Below are positions 38,701 through 51,734 of a stretch of 64,000 nt of DNA, in pieces (position 1 is the first letter of the stretch; each line of letters starts with the position of its first letter). The stretch is from contig QNGE01003495.1 of the NCBI GenBank assembly GCA_008508345.1, forward strand, positions 1 through 64,000, in the 5' to 3' direction. The notes beneath the pieces are model-generated. The model searched no databases, was not told where the DNA came from, and saw nothing but the letters and a program-made list of their open reading frames with translations. Both the position numbers and the translations under genes were made by a program. The DNA comes from Paragonimus westermani. Lineage: Eukaryota; Platyhelminthes; Trematoda; Plagiorchiida; Troglotrematidae.

Positions 38701-41700
38701 TTGATCTGCATTGACTGCAATGCTAATCATGTCATACACATGATCACTGAAAGAAATGTGCGGCGAATTTACAAAGGCGTCTCTAACAGTTTCTGGTTGT
38801 TAGGATACATTCACTTTCGGCGAACCAGACAGAACTGTTTGATTTGACACAGATGTTCTGTTTTACAGTGCACTGAAATTGCACAAGAAATGCTTGATTT
38901 CGCATTCGAAACGCTAAGAAATCTATCCAGCCGCGACGTCTGTGCGGTAAGTTGCCTTTGACAAATCGATGAATGCAGTTGTGCCGAATGACTAAATTAG
39001 GAGAATTGAATAGTGTTATTATGTTTGTGTTACGCCGGAAAAACTTTGATGAATGTGCACCTGTTTATTGAACTTCTGCTGTCTTTCTGTGCAGGTGTTT
39101 GAATTTTGCCCAGATCCACCACAAATAAACTGTGAGTTCAGTGTGACAGACATTTTATTACAGAAAATAATGTAGTAGCCGCTAGGAATGGTTGTTCATT
39201 AGAATTCATCGACAGCCCACATTTACTCTATTCTGTTTGTTACGTTCGAGAACTGATTTTGAAAATGTGACTCGTTCGCCTCAATTCAGTCACACTTGCG
39301 TGTGATTAACTTATGCCAACTAGTTTTCCAACTGCATACCGAACTGTTTTTTGGTATAAACCAGTGTTGTGCAATTTATGTATAATAGAATTAAGACGTC
39401 AGCAGTTTCTTCTACTCCCGTCAGTCATTACCGTAACACGAAGAATTTTAATGTGTATTGCAACGACTGGTCAATGGAAAAACTGAGTTTACTGCTTCCG
39501 CCAAATAGGATTAATGACTAGTGACAGTTAACTTGTTAACACGTTAGCAGCTCGCAACATGTCTTTCGCCTTTTTTAACGAAGAAATTCACTGTTTAAAA
39601 CCCAAAAGAGTGTTTTTCTTGGCACAACATAGACGAGAAAAAGTAGTGAGCAACCATGATATCAGCTATCTACCATGTTTCACTGAAGTGATGGTTTCCT
39701 TGAGTAGTGTGAGAAGGGAAGAAAAATGCTCAAAAACACGAAGAGTGAACACAAACCTTTATACACCACATTTTACGTATATCATGTATTTCAAATTGCT
39801 GGAAGATTTGAATCACCGTTGCCTTCTGAAATTGGTTTAGTTAGCACAGAGTGGTAGGTAAAACCATGCTATATTAACACATCGATAACAAAACTGAAAT
39901 AACGTGAGTTTCCTTTGTCAAACCAAGAAACCAAGGCGGTAGGTAACTAGTTATTGTGTTGGAGAAGTCAGAAGCATCCAGAGCAAGTCCGGTACATAGG
40001 CCACCATTTCTGAACAAACACATTTGGCTTGAGGCGACTGGTCGTTACCACTTCAGCAAACCGCCAGAATCTTGGATTAGAAGGACAAAAATGATCCCCA
40101 ATCCATAATAACCTGAACAACGGACGTCAGATGGCGTCTAGCCACCACCGCCATCTACATGTTTCATCAAGCTTGTTCTCGGATTACACCGAAATCTTTG
40201 CAATTGTTGCCGTAATTTTTATCTTTTCCGATGAAGCACTTAAAGCGGGAATCGCGGTTTGAACGTATTGACAAAGTTGGTTGCATCGCCCACTTACAAC
40301 TCATTGATACCAGTATAATCGGAAACCTTCTGTGATCACAGTGGAGGGTCAACACACTGTTGGTGAGCACTTTTATAGGCAACGAGCCGCAGTTTATTCA
40401 AAACAGGCTCATGCACAATCCTACGAAATGTGGTAAGAATGCAGGATTAGTTCATCCTGCTTCATACGGTTATAACTATAAGTTTAGGCTGGTGAATGAG
40501 TGATATACTTTCATGCATCTTGTTTCAATCTATCGAAACTTAATATGAAGTGTATTCCAGAATAGGCACTGATACAGTCAAACACCTGTTGGGTGTCCGG
40601 AACTCAGTAGTACAGGATTGTTGAAGTATGTTTCCGTAACTATGTTTTGGTTAAAACGGTTGACGTCCATTACGACACATTTCAACCGAGTGACGGCAGG
40701 ACCAAAATGTGCCGATAGGTACAGAATTATAACCTCTCTGACTGTTATACTTGATCCGTTAGTTTTTATTCGGTCTCTTACGATTTTCTGTGTGTGTGTG
40801 TGTGTGTGTGTGTACAGAAGGCGTGACCTTTGGCAGGTCTCCGTCAGAATTGACAGAAACAGTGTGCTCGTATGGTACTAACTCCAACGTAGTGGTATGG
40901 AAGTATGTGTATCAAAAAGGGTGGTATATCTCAATGACAAGGTGCATCAAAGTGAGCTGAGCGCTTAAGTGCTGTGTGTTAGCTGTAAAAAAAAGTGTTG
41001 ACCAAGTACCGAACTTCAAAACAAGATTGGATACGTACACCAGTCGACAGACACATACGTAAAACATGCCTCAGTGTAATCACAGAGACCAATACAGAGA
41101 AATACAGGAGAGCGTTGAAGGTGGTAGGCTGAGGTCAAGAATGGCCGGCAAACAAAAGTAGGGTATGGAAGTACACGAACGACAACAACACTTACAAATA
41201 AAATCAAGGTCAGTGAACGAACTAATGGTTATTTGACTGCCAACTTGGTGATTGATAGCTTCTTCCACAGGTTGTGAAGGCGAGATTAAAAAGCAGTCCA
41301 GGCAAGCAGAGCGAATTAGCAGGATTTAGTTGAACAATGAATGGCGTGCCAGATCGAGCGGGGCCAAACAACCTCGGTGAGTTGGGAAGGGGATAGCTAT
41401 AAGAAAAAAGAACTGAAACATGTTCAGTGGCGATGAATGGGTCGTGGAATTTTGACCCCTGCGTCAAACCGTACATCCGCATCTCCCTAATTCAACTATC
41501 TGTCAATTGTCTGGCACATACTAGCCTACTGTTCCTTTCCAAAGTTCAATGCAAACGATCAGCTTATAGTCCTAACACCATCTTAAGTGTAATTCGATTA
41601 TCAAAAAGGAACTCTTCACGGTCAACGTGTTTATGTGGTAATTCTCAGACAACCATTCCATGGACAGCTTCGGATTTGTTGGGATTATCCAGATACAAGG

Positions 41701-44700
41701 AGAATGTGGACTGGGTTCGAGTCAGCAATCTTTGTGTTACGAGTCGGAGGGCTTAATTATCGATCCACCGGTCCTCAATGAGGACCAATACAACTGTGGA
41801 TTTTCTCTTGCATCTGCGTCCGTTCATTTCAGCTATTTTATTCAGACTTTGTTCATCGGTTTCCCTGTCCTAGATGAATGAGCTTTCAGAATTAATTTAC
41901 TGATCATGACCTGCAGAAATATGATGAGCGTAATTGTAAAGACGATTTACAATCCCTTTCTCCACTAGCGATCATGACAACCAGATTAGAATACTGGAAA
42001 CAATTTGAACTTAATGAACCAGCCTTTTATTTTCTCTCTTTGGGTAACAACTCCAATGTATTTTGTTTGCAGTTTGTCCGTTTTGTGTCGGACTACTTAC
42101 ACAAGCGGAATTGGCTATCCTCTCATCTCCAGTCATAGAAGAGGCTTATCTGTTTCTCATGGGCTTGTGTGATAATGTTCACGGCTTCGTCAGTGTAGTA
42201 AGTTTTCATGCAGAGACGTGAAGAGGCATACTGAGCAGAACGAATTGTTGCGCGATCGTCTAAACTAATTGATGCTATTCCGATTTATCACGCTGAGATG
42301 AATGCACAATGCGAATTATTCAGACATTTTGTAAAATTGTTCATGGGGATATTCTCCGCGAATTAGTGTATGTTTTCGCACATTAAGTGGCGTTTGACGT
42401 AAAACGAATTTTTACCAGTTTGCCTGACCTTTCATCGTGAAGCCTGTTTTGTCGCCCACATCTTGCCTCTTCTATTCCCAAAGACAAAGCAGAACCATCT
42501 CACTATGACTAGTATAATGAGGATGGACGGTTGCACTATACTACTTACACCACCACTATTAATTATGAGTCAAAACCATGGATTTTAACATCGAAATGGC
42601 CGCCGGACGAATACGGGAAAGATACGAAAAGGATTGTTGGAGAGTACCATCGTATAGAATGGCTCTTGCTAGATGAAGGAACTGAACATTGGTGGCCAGG
42701 GCGACCGGGACATCCTGAGACCAGTGTCGTGTGCAAATGAGTATTGTTCGTAGTCCGATTGAGAGGTATAGCCCATGTACTGGTTTTCCGAATAAGTATC
42801 CCTTGTGCCATTTGCGTTCTCGCTCCGCAACACTAGTTTTGAGGTGTCAACCGTGACTTAGTGTTGAGTGATGTACAGAACATACAAACATTAGACTGAA
42901 CGGGGTGGGTGCAGTTTGTACAGTGTTTTTGTGAGGAAATTCATATGGAAAATATGTTATTTATCTTCAAATGTGATATGTACAATGCTCAGCTTGTCCT
43001 AACGACCATTCTGAACCGAATACTCGTAAGAGGATTCTGACTCTGCTGAATTGTCAGTTTTCACCTTATTGCGGCGACGACCCCATAAACAGATTCACAC
43101 TTTTGACTTGCGATTCCGCTCAGTTCATCATTTTAACATTGCAATCAGAACGGCCTGTAACTCGCTTTGTGTTTCGTATTATTCCCGCTTGTACGACGAC
43201 CTGCTCACCTAATAACATTCAAGGCATTCACTTGTTATAGGAATCGACAGATTACGTTCTCAGCCCTTGAACACTAATTGAGTGTAAATCTGATACAATG
43301 ACATCTGTAGATCAGACACCACCAGTAGGTAAGCGTCAGAGTACATGCGCGCCATGATCACACTTTGTTGCTTGGTCCCGGTTTCAAAACGACGATTGTG
43401 CCCAGAGTGAAACCTCTAAATTTGATGCGATTATCTTCCTGCTGTACATGGATTATGCTATAAAGTCAAGTAATGCACTGATTGTTATTGTTGGTTCACT
43501 TCTAATTGTCGCATTTCATGCTTCCGCTCACACCGAGTACTTTTGTGCAATAAATAAACGTCATTCATACAGTGTCCTGGTCGAATTGCTGATGTTTGTA
43601 ATTAACAACTTCATCGTATATCCAGACAAATTGAATTTCTGAGGCTTACAAAACTTAATGTAGTCAATCGAACCCCGTCCGAATTGCCGCTCGACGGAAA
43701 GTGTGTTAAGAACTGGAGAAACTGTGATATCAGACAAACTCAAGATTCCTTGGTGGGCAATTTTTATCGTAGCTAGTCCACAATTCGAGCACATTATTTG
43801 CAGGCAATTGTGAGTGTTCACAAAATCAATAGGCAATATCAAATATTTCATTTGACTCAACCGTTTTCTGCACCTGCTTTTTTGCTTTCTCGTTATGACT
43901 ATTCAAACGCAATTTATGTTAGGCAGTGCTCACGTGGATTTAGGGGATCACAAGAAAAGTGAGAACCGAATGTTTATTTCCAATTTTAACATTTCTTTAT
44001 TCACAGTGTCAAGTAATCATGTACGACGTATTCTACAACGCTGTCGAAAGCATCCAGGTACACTTCAGTCCCGAACGTGTTTGTCAGGTGAGTCGTACAA
44101 TACGAACTGGACATGTCACAGTCCCGAGGAAATGATGATACATCAAAATGATGATAATCAGTTTTGGGAATAAACCAAGTAGCAACACAGCGATTTTTAG
44201 TAGAGTGAGGTCGATTTTCAGTCATGCCCGATTAGTGTTTGTAGCCCGAGTTCGTTCTGTCTTCTTTGTAACACTCCCGTCACTACCCATGAAAATAGGC
44301 TGCCTTTAGTAGCGATTGTCGGCTCACTCAAATTTGTCATTATATTGAAAATGTCAGGAGACGTTGTGATGTGACAAAGGTGGATACCTATTGAAAGGGC
44401 AGCCAACATCGGCATCACAGGGACTGTGAATAAGCAGTTGCGATTATGTGTTAATTCGACCGATTTCATTAAAAATGCTTTAGTAACAGCAACGATTGCT
44501 GACACCTTCAAATTCGGTTGTGCTAATATTTTGATCTACACATGTTTATGTATGTGTTTCTTTTTGAGACACGATACGTACGTTACCTACTAAAGAGACT
44601 CACTTTGGTGCATTAGAATCGCCGCGTTGGAATCTCACACACGACAGTGAAAATGTGACTGACCCAACTAGTCCGAAAAGCAACCAATCTTGATTAGAGC

Positions 44701-47165
44701 ACTCCGCATTGACTTCTTTGACCGAGGAAGTGGTACGGGTTATTCGAGTGTTGTCAACGTTTTACCTAATCAGAACAAGTGGGCGGTCAAGATGGAGCAC
44801 AGATCATTCTAATCCGTTTCCACTAGTCCATCAAACTGCGGGTTGTATTGATTCCCTTGTCCGCTAGAGGGCTGAGAGTGATAAGGATGTCTGTGGTCCT
44901 CACGTCCAATGGGAGTGAGCTTTGAGGCTGTGGTAGAATTCGGGCTGTAACGTAAGAGTGAACCAGATTGTGGAAACGCCGTCATTCGTAGCCATCGTCT
45001 TGTCCTCTTACACAGCCCATCACGTGTCATGCCGTCTAGTTTAAGCGGTGCACACTGGCCCAATCTGCAAGGGCGCGTCCACAGGGTCAGCTGCCCGAAA
45101 ACACCACCACATCCAAACGCACGCGGTCACCATGTTCGTACTCAGCGAATTGGAACGCCCCAAATGGAAGTGGTTCGGTGCATCCTAAACACAGGCACCC
45201 CTGGTGCGGTTGAACCCGAATTGGGATGGCGAGAGCAACACAGAGGAAAAGGACAGGACAAGGTCTAGACGGGCGCCACTGCATTGAGTTTGTACTCCAA
45301 TCGCAACAATATATATCCGAAGCGTTGACTGAAACATTCCAGTGACTAGCATTGAGATATCGCAAGCTATCACGGTTAAGAGTTCCACCACAAATTGGTT
45401 ACGCGGTCTGTTTTTGGATCAGTTGTGCGTCTCACACTTGCGCCGCAAATTCATTCTGGGGCCTATTCGATTAACACTTCTGCAGCACTCATTATTCGTT
45501 ATCCGCCCATCACCAAACATAGATCGGAATGTCACTAATGACAGCAATGTTGAGAAACTATTCGTATCACCACTGTCAGTCAAAATTCCCATTTTCTGGC
45601 AATCACACCCACCTGTGTGGTTTCTGTAGATTGAATCTATTTTCCGCAAACATCGTTTAAACAAAGAGACTATTATCATGTGGTTGCTGAACTCCAATCA
45701 GAAAGTATGCACGAATTTCGAGACTTTATTGTCAATTCTGGCACAATCACCACATATGCCGTTCTGAAACGGGATCTTTTGATTCAGTTGTTAAGCTCAG
45801 CCTCCCGATAGATAGGGAAGCAAGATTCCAACGAAATCAGAGATCTAGATATTGCTGGAACGATTAACCACATACATCCTTGAATATCACCATGCCCAAA
45901 ACATGTACACTCCGTACACTCCAGGACAAATAATGGGTGGGGTGATATCGAGGAGAGCACACATTGTGTTGTGCGCGCTGGCAATCCAGGTGAATAATTC
46001 AGTCCGGTGTGTACCGACTAGCCGGCTAAGACCCGACATTAGGGAGGGCATGAATCTTGTAACAGACTCGCCGCATCTTTGTGTGCGTGCACACATTTCT
46101 CGTTGTCGACTGGGTTGCAACTTCACTGAAGGGGCACACTGTTACAATCTGGTTACCGCGATCATGTTCATTGCGCAATACCAATTGACATTTTCGATTA
46201 GGTGCTTGTTCCAATTATCGAAACTAAAACTATTGTTGTTGATAGACAACCCTACATCTGTAAGGCCGCTTCCCTACGAAGTCTCGTCGAATGTGCTGCA
46301 TTGTACCACTCTACAACATGTGATACATTTTTCATTCAACCTCTATCTGTTGGTTCGTTCGACTGTCCGCACATCTAACTGTGATTTTGGCGCGTATTTC
46401 TACAGTTGCATTGATATTTGTTTTCCTGCATTCAATTCAGATCGTGATTCATTGCTACTTATTCGACAGCCTATTTTTCATAGGCCTAACATTAGAATTC
46501 GTATATCGACCACAAAACCAAAACAGCAGTCAGTTACTATCTCTGACTGTAACTGTCGACTACTCTGTCCGCGTTGTTTGTACCACATTGTGACCTGAGT
46601 TGTTTGAACCAATTACTCATTAGCTGTGTGTTCTGTTTTAACATACATTCCTTCAAAATAAGAGTTTCAATCGTGTCAAACTAGCAACACCAATTAAGTA
46701 ACAAAACTTGACTCTACTGGCGTTAAACAAGAATCTTGTCTACATAAATTATGCGTACTCATCGGGCGCCACTATGTATTGAAGGACGCTGAGTTTGTGG
46801 ACTTATTGTGACAAACTGATAGAATGCACGTGAAGAATACTCGTGATCACCGTTACAATTTTGCTAAGAGCTGATCATTCACATCCATGGAGATTAAAGA
46901 ATTCTTGTCAACCTGGTTTTCTTGTGTAATTTATTCGGATGAAAAATCGGTTGGAATTCATCAGCCATACATTGTCTTATGCAAAGCTGCTGTTTGTGAA
47001 CCATAATTTCTGTCAACGTTCGCTTCATTAGTCCACATTAAGAAATGAGGTTCGATGAAGGAAATTATCATGATTGCATAGAATTTCATTAGACATTCTC
47101 GTGTCTTATGCATTACATTTTCTATGCATTTTTTGCAGAGCTCTGGCTTTTGCCCAGCCAACTAG
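35752..47165 (+). CDS. Saposin-like gene 1: secreted protein with two saposin-B domains (9 exons)
   Basis: Exons: 35752-35794, 35833-35873, 36654-36726, 37190-37314, 38869-38946, 39095-39131, 42073-42197, 44007-44087, 47139-47165. They join in frame to 630 bases (209 residues plus TAG), all introns GT-AG. Residues 1-18 are a signal peptide (MRFAYVVTLTLLIS, then SLFA), and residues 19-52 a cysteine-free spacer. Domain 1 has cysteines at 54, 57, 85, 95, 119 and 125; domain 2 at 134, 137, 165, 175, 200 and 206, the six-cysteine saposin-B pattern. The inter-domain linker is PDPPQINF. Each domain uses three exons in phases 1-0, 0-0 and 0-1. A sequon (NLS) lies at residue 112. Saposin-B proteins bind or disrupt lipid membranes; single-domain fluke relatives act in the gut as lytic proteins, so a digestive role is possible but inferred. 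Gene 2 confirms the exon plan. Confidence 0.88.
35795..35832 (+). other. 38-base micro-intron splitting the signal peptide of gene 1
   Basis: The donor is GTATGT and the acceptor TTTAG. Reading through would hit an in-frame TAG, so removal is required. The gene 2 counterpart (56301-56339) is 39 bases at the same place and phase. Very short 5' introns are known in flatworm genes for secreted proteins. Confidence 0.75.
37315..38868 (+). other. Intron 4 of saposin-like gene 1, holding most of the inner inverted repeat
   Basis: The part from 38241 onward is the right copy of the inner inverted-duplication segment, including the shared 102-codon frame (38539-38847). The first 900 bases contain short open frames without recognisable domains. 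Confidence 0.6.
38241..39144. repeat. Inverted duplication, inner segment, right copy (pairs with 12157-13024)
   Basis: Reverse complement of 12157-13024 with near identity, plus a 27-base block near 38359-38385 absent from the left copy. It includes exons 5 and 6 of saposin-like gene 1 with their splice sites. Beyond 39144 related but diverged sequence continues for at least 150 bases. Confidence 0.9.
39132..42072 (+). other. Intron 6 of saposin-like gene 1 (between the two domains)
   Basis: A 2.9 kb intron joining domain 1 to domain 2 in phase 1. It contains a (TG)n tract at 40790-40813. No other element was recognised. Confidence 0.6.
40790..40813 (+). repeat. (TG)12 microsatellite
   Basis: Twelve uninterrupted TG units inside intron 6 of saposin-like gene 1. 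Confidence 0.95.
42560..42835 (+). repeat. Gypsy-3-like LTR fragment in intron 7 of gene 1
   Basis: The reverse complement follows the LTR at 10575-10800. Shared blocks include a GTGGCACAAAG or ATGGCACAAGG stretch, TTATTCGGAAAA and CCATGG. Identity is moderate by eye. Its position and orientation are collinear with the other inverted-duplication pairs. Confidence 0.6.
44088..47138 (+). other. Intron 8 of saposin-like gene 1
   Basis: A 3.05 kb intron before the terminal exon. It holds a GC-richer block (about 44800-45290) and a possible LTR-like minus-strand segment (about 45720-46160), neither identified. Near 45358-45392 a CTATCACGGTTAAGAGTTCC block is shared in inverted orientation with about 9440-9475. 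The longest open frame in the window (45852-46598, +) lies here and has no recognisable domain. Confidence 0.5.
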
Positions 47166-47604
47166 CGGGGACTGCGTATACCCCTCCAATGACGGTTTCA
47201 TGATTTGTCATAATACAACGCATATTACGATGAGTTCTTAATTTTCCTACCTTCCCATCACTGCCATAGAGGGTTACGTAGTATTTCGTAGTAATCACCC
47301 AAAAACATTATCTTCTTACCAGGTTCGTTTTAGTTTGGACTCATCACTTAGAGATAGTTTGAATGGCCAAATAATTAAGCGCCTTGGCTCGTGACGTGAG
47401 GGTTTTCTGGGTTTGGACTTCATTCAAAGTACGTTCATTTGGAAAGCCCAAACGAAGTGAATCCAGCCTTGAACGGTTTGATTCAGTTAGTCATCGTGCA
47501 ATTACAGGTGGAGGTTACTTGGACGAAATTTATCATCTGATTTTGACTATATTCATCTCCAAAATAGGGTTTAAACAAGAGGTTTTGCGCCAGTTGTTAC
47601 CAAG

Positions 47605-47708
47605 AATAAAATTTTTGGTGGCGATATTTATGAGACAACTATGTCGGAACTTCAGATTAATGTCAACTTTCTAGATGACGGTTTATTGTTTCGGTAAAAA
47701 TCAATAAA
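47605..47708 (+). terminator. Candidate poly(A) signals of saposin-like gene 1
   Basis: Two AATAAA hexamers lie at 47605-47610 and 47703-47708, about 440 and 540 bases after the stop codon at 47165. No AATAAA was found closer. Which one is used cannot be told from sequence. Confidence 0.4.
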
Positions 47709-47709
47709 A

Positions 47710-50289
47710 ATGTGTTTGATTTAAGTAGTCGAGTGCCGACGAGTTGCATCGCTTATCTCGGTTGAGCTTAAACGAATCCAGCCATTATTCGTTCATTAGC
47801 GGATGCACGAGGAATTTTGAAATGTTAGGGTTGTGTTGTTTTTTGGTACTGATATACCGTTGGATGTTTGGTTGATACAAGTTGAATGTCACTCACATGT
47901 AAGCACAGCCCTCGCATTCGAACCGACTGTCTAGCCATCCTTCCTCGAGAATAGGCAATAACCAGTTCAATTTAGATTTAAGAATTTTCTCGTCATAAAC
48001 ACATCCTGTAAGTGCCAGACCGAAGATAGTGCGTTAATCCCATTTTCAGAATTTTTGGAGTGCTATTCAGAACGTCACGATTGATCTTGGTTGTGCAACC
48101 ACACTTCAGTGACTCGGTTAGTCGACTAATTATTCCTATCAACTTGGGCATCAAACCAGCTGTACAAATTAACTGATCATTATTTCTCGCCAGATAGATT
48201 ACCACTTAACCCTCAATCAAGAATAAACGTAAGTTGTTTCCACTGAACCAGCAGTTTGGGAAATGGATTTGAAGAAATCTATACAAAAAAGCGTAAACTT
48301 GGTTTTCAACATGCCAATAATATACTCGAAACCAGAAAGTAGTTGGATGACTAAGAAAACAAGATCAGCGTCAGACCGTGTGGGATTGATGGATTACAAT
48401 TGATCCTGTACCCTTGCATCAGAAGGGGAAATGTACCATCGGGCTTGAAAATTAAAACTCCGAGAGCCTCGGTGGAATAAGGCAGTTGGCTATGTTATTC
48501 GTTCCAATTCCGTCGTTCGTAAACCATTCCATTTAGTGAGAAGAAGTTGATGATACCGTTGGGGCTGCTTAACAGTATGTTTGTTGTAGAAGTAATCTGG
48601 TTGTCGCAACAAATTTGGCAACCGAACCCAGAAATATCCTACCACAGAATATACCCCTTGATATTAGTTCGTTGCATTCTGACAAGTGCATACCGCAGTG
48701 GGCGGCAATTGCGTAACAATGGAAGAAAATATAGACACTGCAAACAGAAGGACCAAACCATACACATTAGTCCAAGCGCACATAACACAACTAAAACATT
48801 ACGGATAATTTCGTTACCGGGGTGTACGGAACAGAGCGTAAAGATCTTCCTGTACAAATAGAAGAGGATACCATTTCTTGACTGTTATCACCTCTGCAAC
48901 TTCTCGTTCTTTTTTAAGTAACCGATACCAATTGCTTCATCCAATTAAATCTTCGGTTGACGTTTTAACAAACACCAAGCAACCCTATGTTGGCTGTTTG
49001 CGATCGGTTGAATTTACACGAGATGACCTCATGGTGTTAGGCTTCACTGCAGTACTTACTTGATATGATACAGCGAACTGATATCGTGAGGTAAATGTTG
49101 CCTTTCTGACCACTGTTATGAATCCCTTTTTATATTAGGCCATAGGGTGTTGTCTTGCTCGCGGTAACCGGATCAATGCAATGTTAGCCATAAACTCCAC
49201 CCCATGAGATACCTGTTTCTCACGGACCGTTTGTTCCATCAAAATGCCTCATACGCGACTGACTACCCTCATGCCTTTGTCGCCCAATATTGGGCAGACT
49301 CTTTTTGAGTATCAGTGTGACGTTCTGATGTGGTTTAGAATATCAGTTCGTCAAGTGATTCTGACTGGTTTCTCCTACGTCCATCGTGAGTGTTCATGGC
49401 TATGTTTAGTGTGTGTGGTATCTTTTCATCGAGCGGGTTCATTTAACATGACGCGGGTAATGTGTCTCTAATCGGGTTCAATCGACAGTAGGCCTTCCAA
49501 TCAATAACAACGGTAGGGAGAACACTCGACCCAGCAGGAGTACATACCACATTGTCACATTCACAAGCGGTAGCGTCATTTTTAATTGCGCGGACGAATC
49601 GGCCGTTTATCGTTGAGACCGCGACCAATCAGAACACACCCTAAGGCTTGCCACTAGTGCGGAACACAATCGGCCTTGACGGAACGCGACATGAGTTCAA
49701 GACTGGAACATGGACCAGTCACTTTTACCTAATGATGAACGTTGCTCTATCTACGATAATGGGAGGCTTCACGTACATCCTGGAGCCTCAGTGAAGCAAA
49801 ACTTCAAAATCACCAATATAATTATGCCTTGCTAGCCTTAGTTACGAAGCCACCCTAATTTCGAAATCGTGACTTGCATCAGTAAGGAGTGATAAAAGAA
49901 GTAGAATGGACGGAAGTGACGTTTGTTCGGAACAGTAACACTTTTGGTTACACTGTTTTGTACCTGACTTCCCCAGTGATGATCATAAAATGCCTTTAAA
50001 TGTGTATGCAAGCTCGCCGTATCAGAAGAGTTTCTTCAAAACACTAATTGGTGCTCCATTCGGTTCGAAGCCTCTCTGGGCCAATACCAATCGATTTGCG
50101 TGCACCAGAGTATTGCAAGGTTACTGATTAGACGTGCGGAAGAACTTGGACCTGTTCGAAGTCTTCTCTATGCGACACTTGTTCGTTTTCCCACGTCAGC
50201 ATTTGTGAAGATAGTTGGTGGTTTCTGGTCTAGTTTCAAGGTGATGTATACTGTTTTATTTAATCAAGAGGTAGAGGTAATATTTGCCT
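47710..50289. other. Intergenic stretch downstream of gene 1
   Basis: No exon or element could be supported. Short open frames at 48547-48861 and 48878-49063 show no domain. Confidence 0.4.
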
Positions 50290-51734
50290 AAAGTGGTTCC
50301 GACAATGATTTCGGTTTTGAGAAAATCAACTCCGGGGTCATTGAAAATAGCTAAAGGTTCTTAAACAGTTTGCGGATAATGACCTGAGGCACAGTTTTTA
50401 AAGCTGATTACAAATCAACTCATCAGCTAGCTTCATATCATAGTTCTCTTCATCCAGTTCATTATACCTGCAAGAAGACAGGTGACTGGGTGAAACACTC
50501 GGGGTTTATCTAGATGATCAGTTGGTAAATATCCAGATGGATACCGATATCTACGGGCATATCACCGATTGGCTAGACCATAAGACCACGACCAGAATAA
50601 ACTGATAACCTGGATACTTGTCTTTTACGAACATAATGCTAGATCAGAAGGGATCCATCATAAACAATCAAGTCTCTAGTTGAATTTAAACCGATGACAA
50701 AAACAGTATACCCAAGAGTGACGAGCGACTTACCGGCTGAGTGACGAAGCCACGTCGAGAGAATGGAGATATTACATTTCGGTCCCAGGTGGAATTCACC
50801 AGCTGATCTAGAGCATCGATTGGTCTGTCAGGGTTTCCCAAATGGTTCACGCTAGAATCCACCAACGGCACAGTTGAGTATAGAAATTCTAAGACTAGTT
50901 GGTAGTTTGCCAGATTAGTAAATTTCGAGGAGGTCGAGTTGTGTGAAGTCTGGACTGAGGGTGGATTCGAACTAGCAGTAGAAACAACATGCTCGAACAT
51001 GGCAAACGCTTTACCAGGTGAACGACGAGGCCAGATCGGGAACTCGAATATTTCACATTTGGACCGGGTCACACACCCGTCCCTTATCAGCAGCGGGGAT
51101 TAGTGAATTGTGCGAGTTTGAGCAGAAATAACACGAACAAATTTAGTCTTGGTCTGGAACCCTGTTTAACAACGCCGGTAACACTGCTAATCAGGAAGTG
51201 CATCGTGGACGTTCTTGTGACAATCACAGTCCATGATATAGTCGATGACCCACAGACGTAACGATTCATATGCACTGTGCTTCTGGTATCTCGTGCTCAG
51301 AATTGAGTGGCTAACTCGACCAATTGCATAGAAAAAGCACTAGGTCAACTGATACACTTTCGTCAGCCACTTATCACTTTCATTCCAGGATAGCATTCAG
51401 GTTGGTGTGACGGAAATTCATCTCAATATCTGTCGTGACTGAGAGACAACTGTTCAATCAGAAGCCCACAGCGCATTAATTGTTCCACACTCGAAGCCTC
51501 ACTTACACTGAAGCCAACCAACAATAACGTGATAGAATTGTCATCTGTAACTCCGTCTTAATCACCAGATGGCACAGGCCTTCTAAAGTGGTTTACCGTG
51601 CCAAGAAGCTTCTACCACGCCTTAGGAGAACTACGATGAGCTATGGCATTCCTAAGCATCTGATCATGGATGAGCAAATCAGATTAAGGTCGATAGATCA
51701 CACCTATCAAGCAAGTGGACTGAACTGTATTATG
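50290..51734. repeat. Inverted duplication, outer segment, right copy (pairs with 7828-9300)
   Basis: Reverse complement of 7828-9300. The core (about 50540-51540) is nearly identical and the edges are diverged. It contains the minus-strand copy of the family 1 SINE heads (about 50960-51050 and 50730-50775). It lies between the two saposin-like genes. Confidence 0.85.

Noticed and set aside
45090..45130. CPKTPPHPN-like segment resembling the linker exon of the saposin genes
   Set aside because: No acceptor gives phase 0, and the terminal exon at 47139-47165 supplies the sixth cysteine with correct spacing.
45852..46598. Longest open frame in the window (248 codons, + strand)
   Set aside because: It lies inside the last intron of saposin-like gene 1, has no recognisable domain and an odd composition. 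It overlaps a possible LTR, so it is more likely a chance frame.
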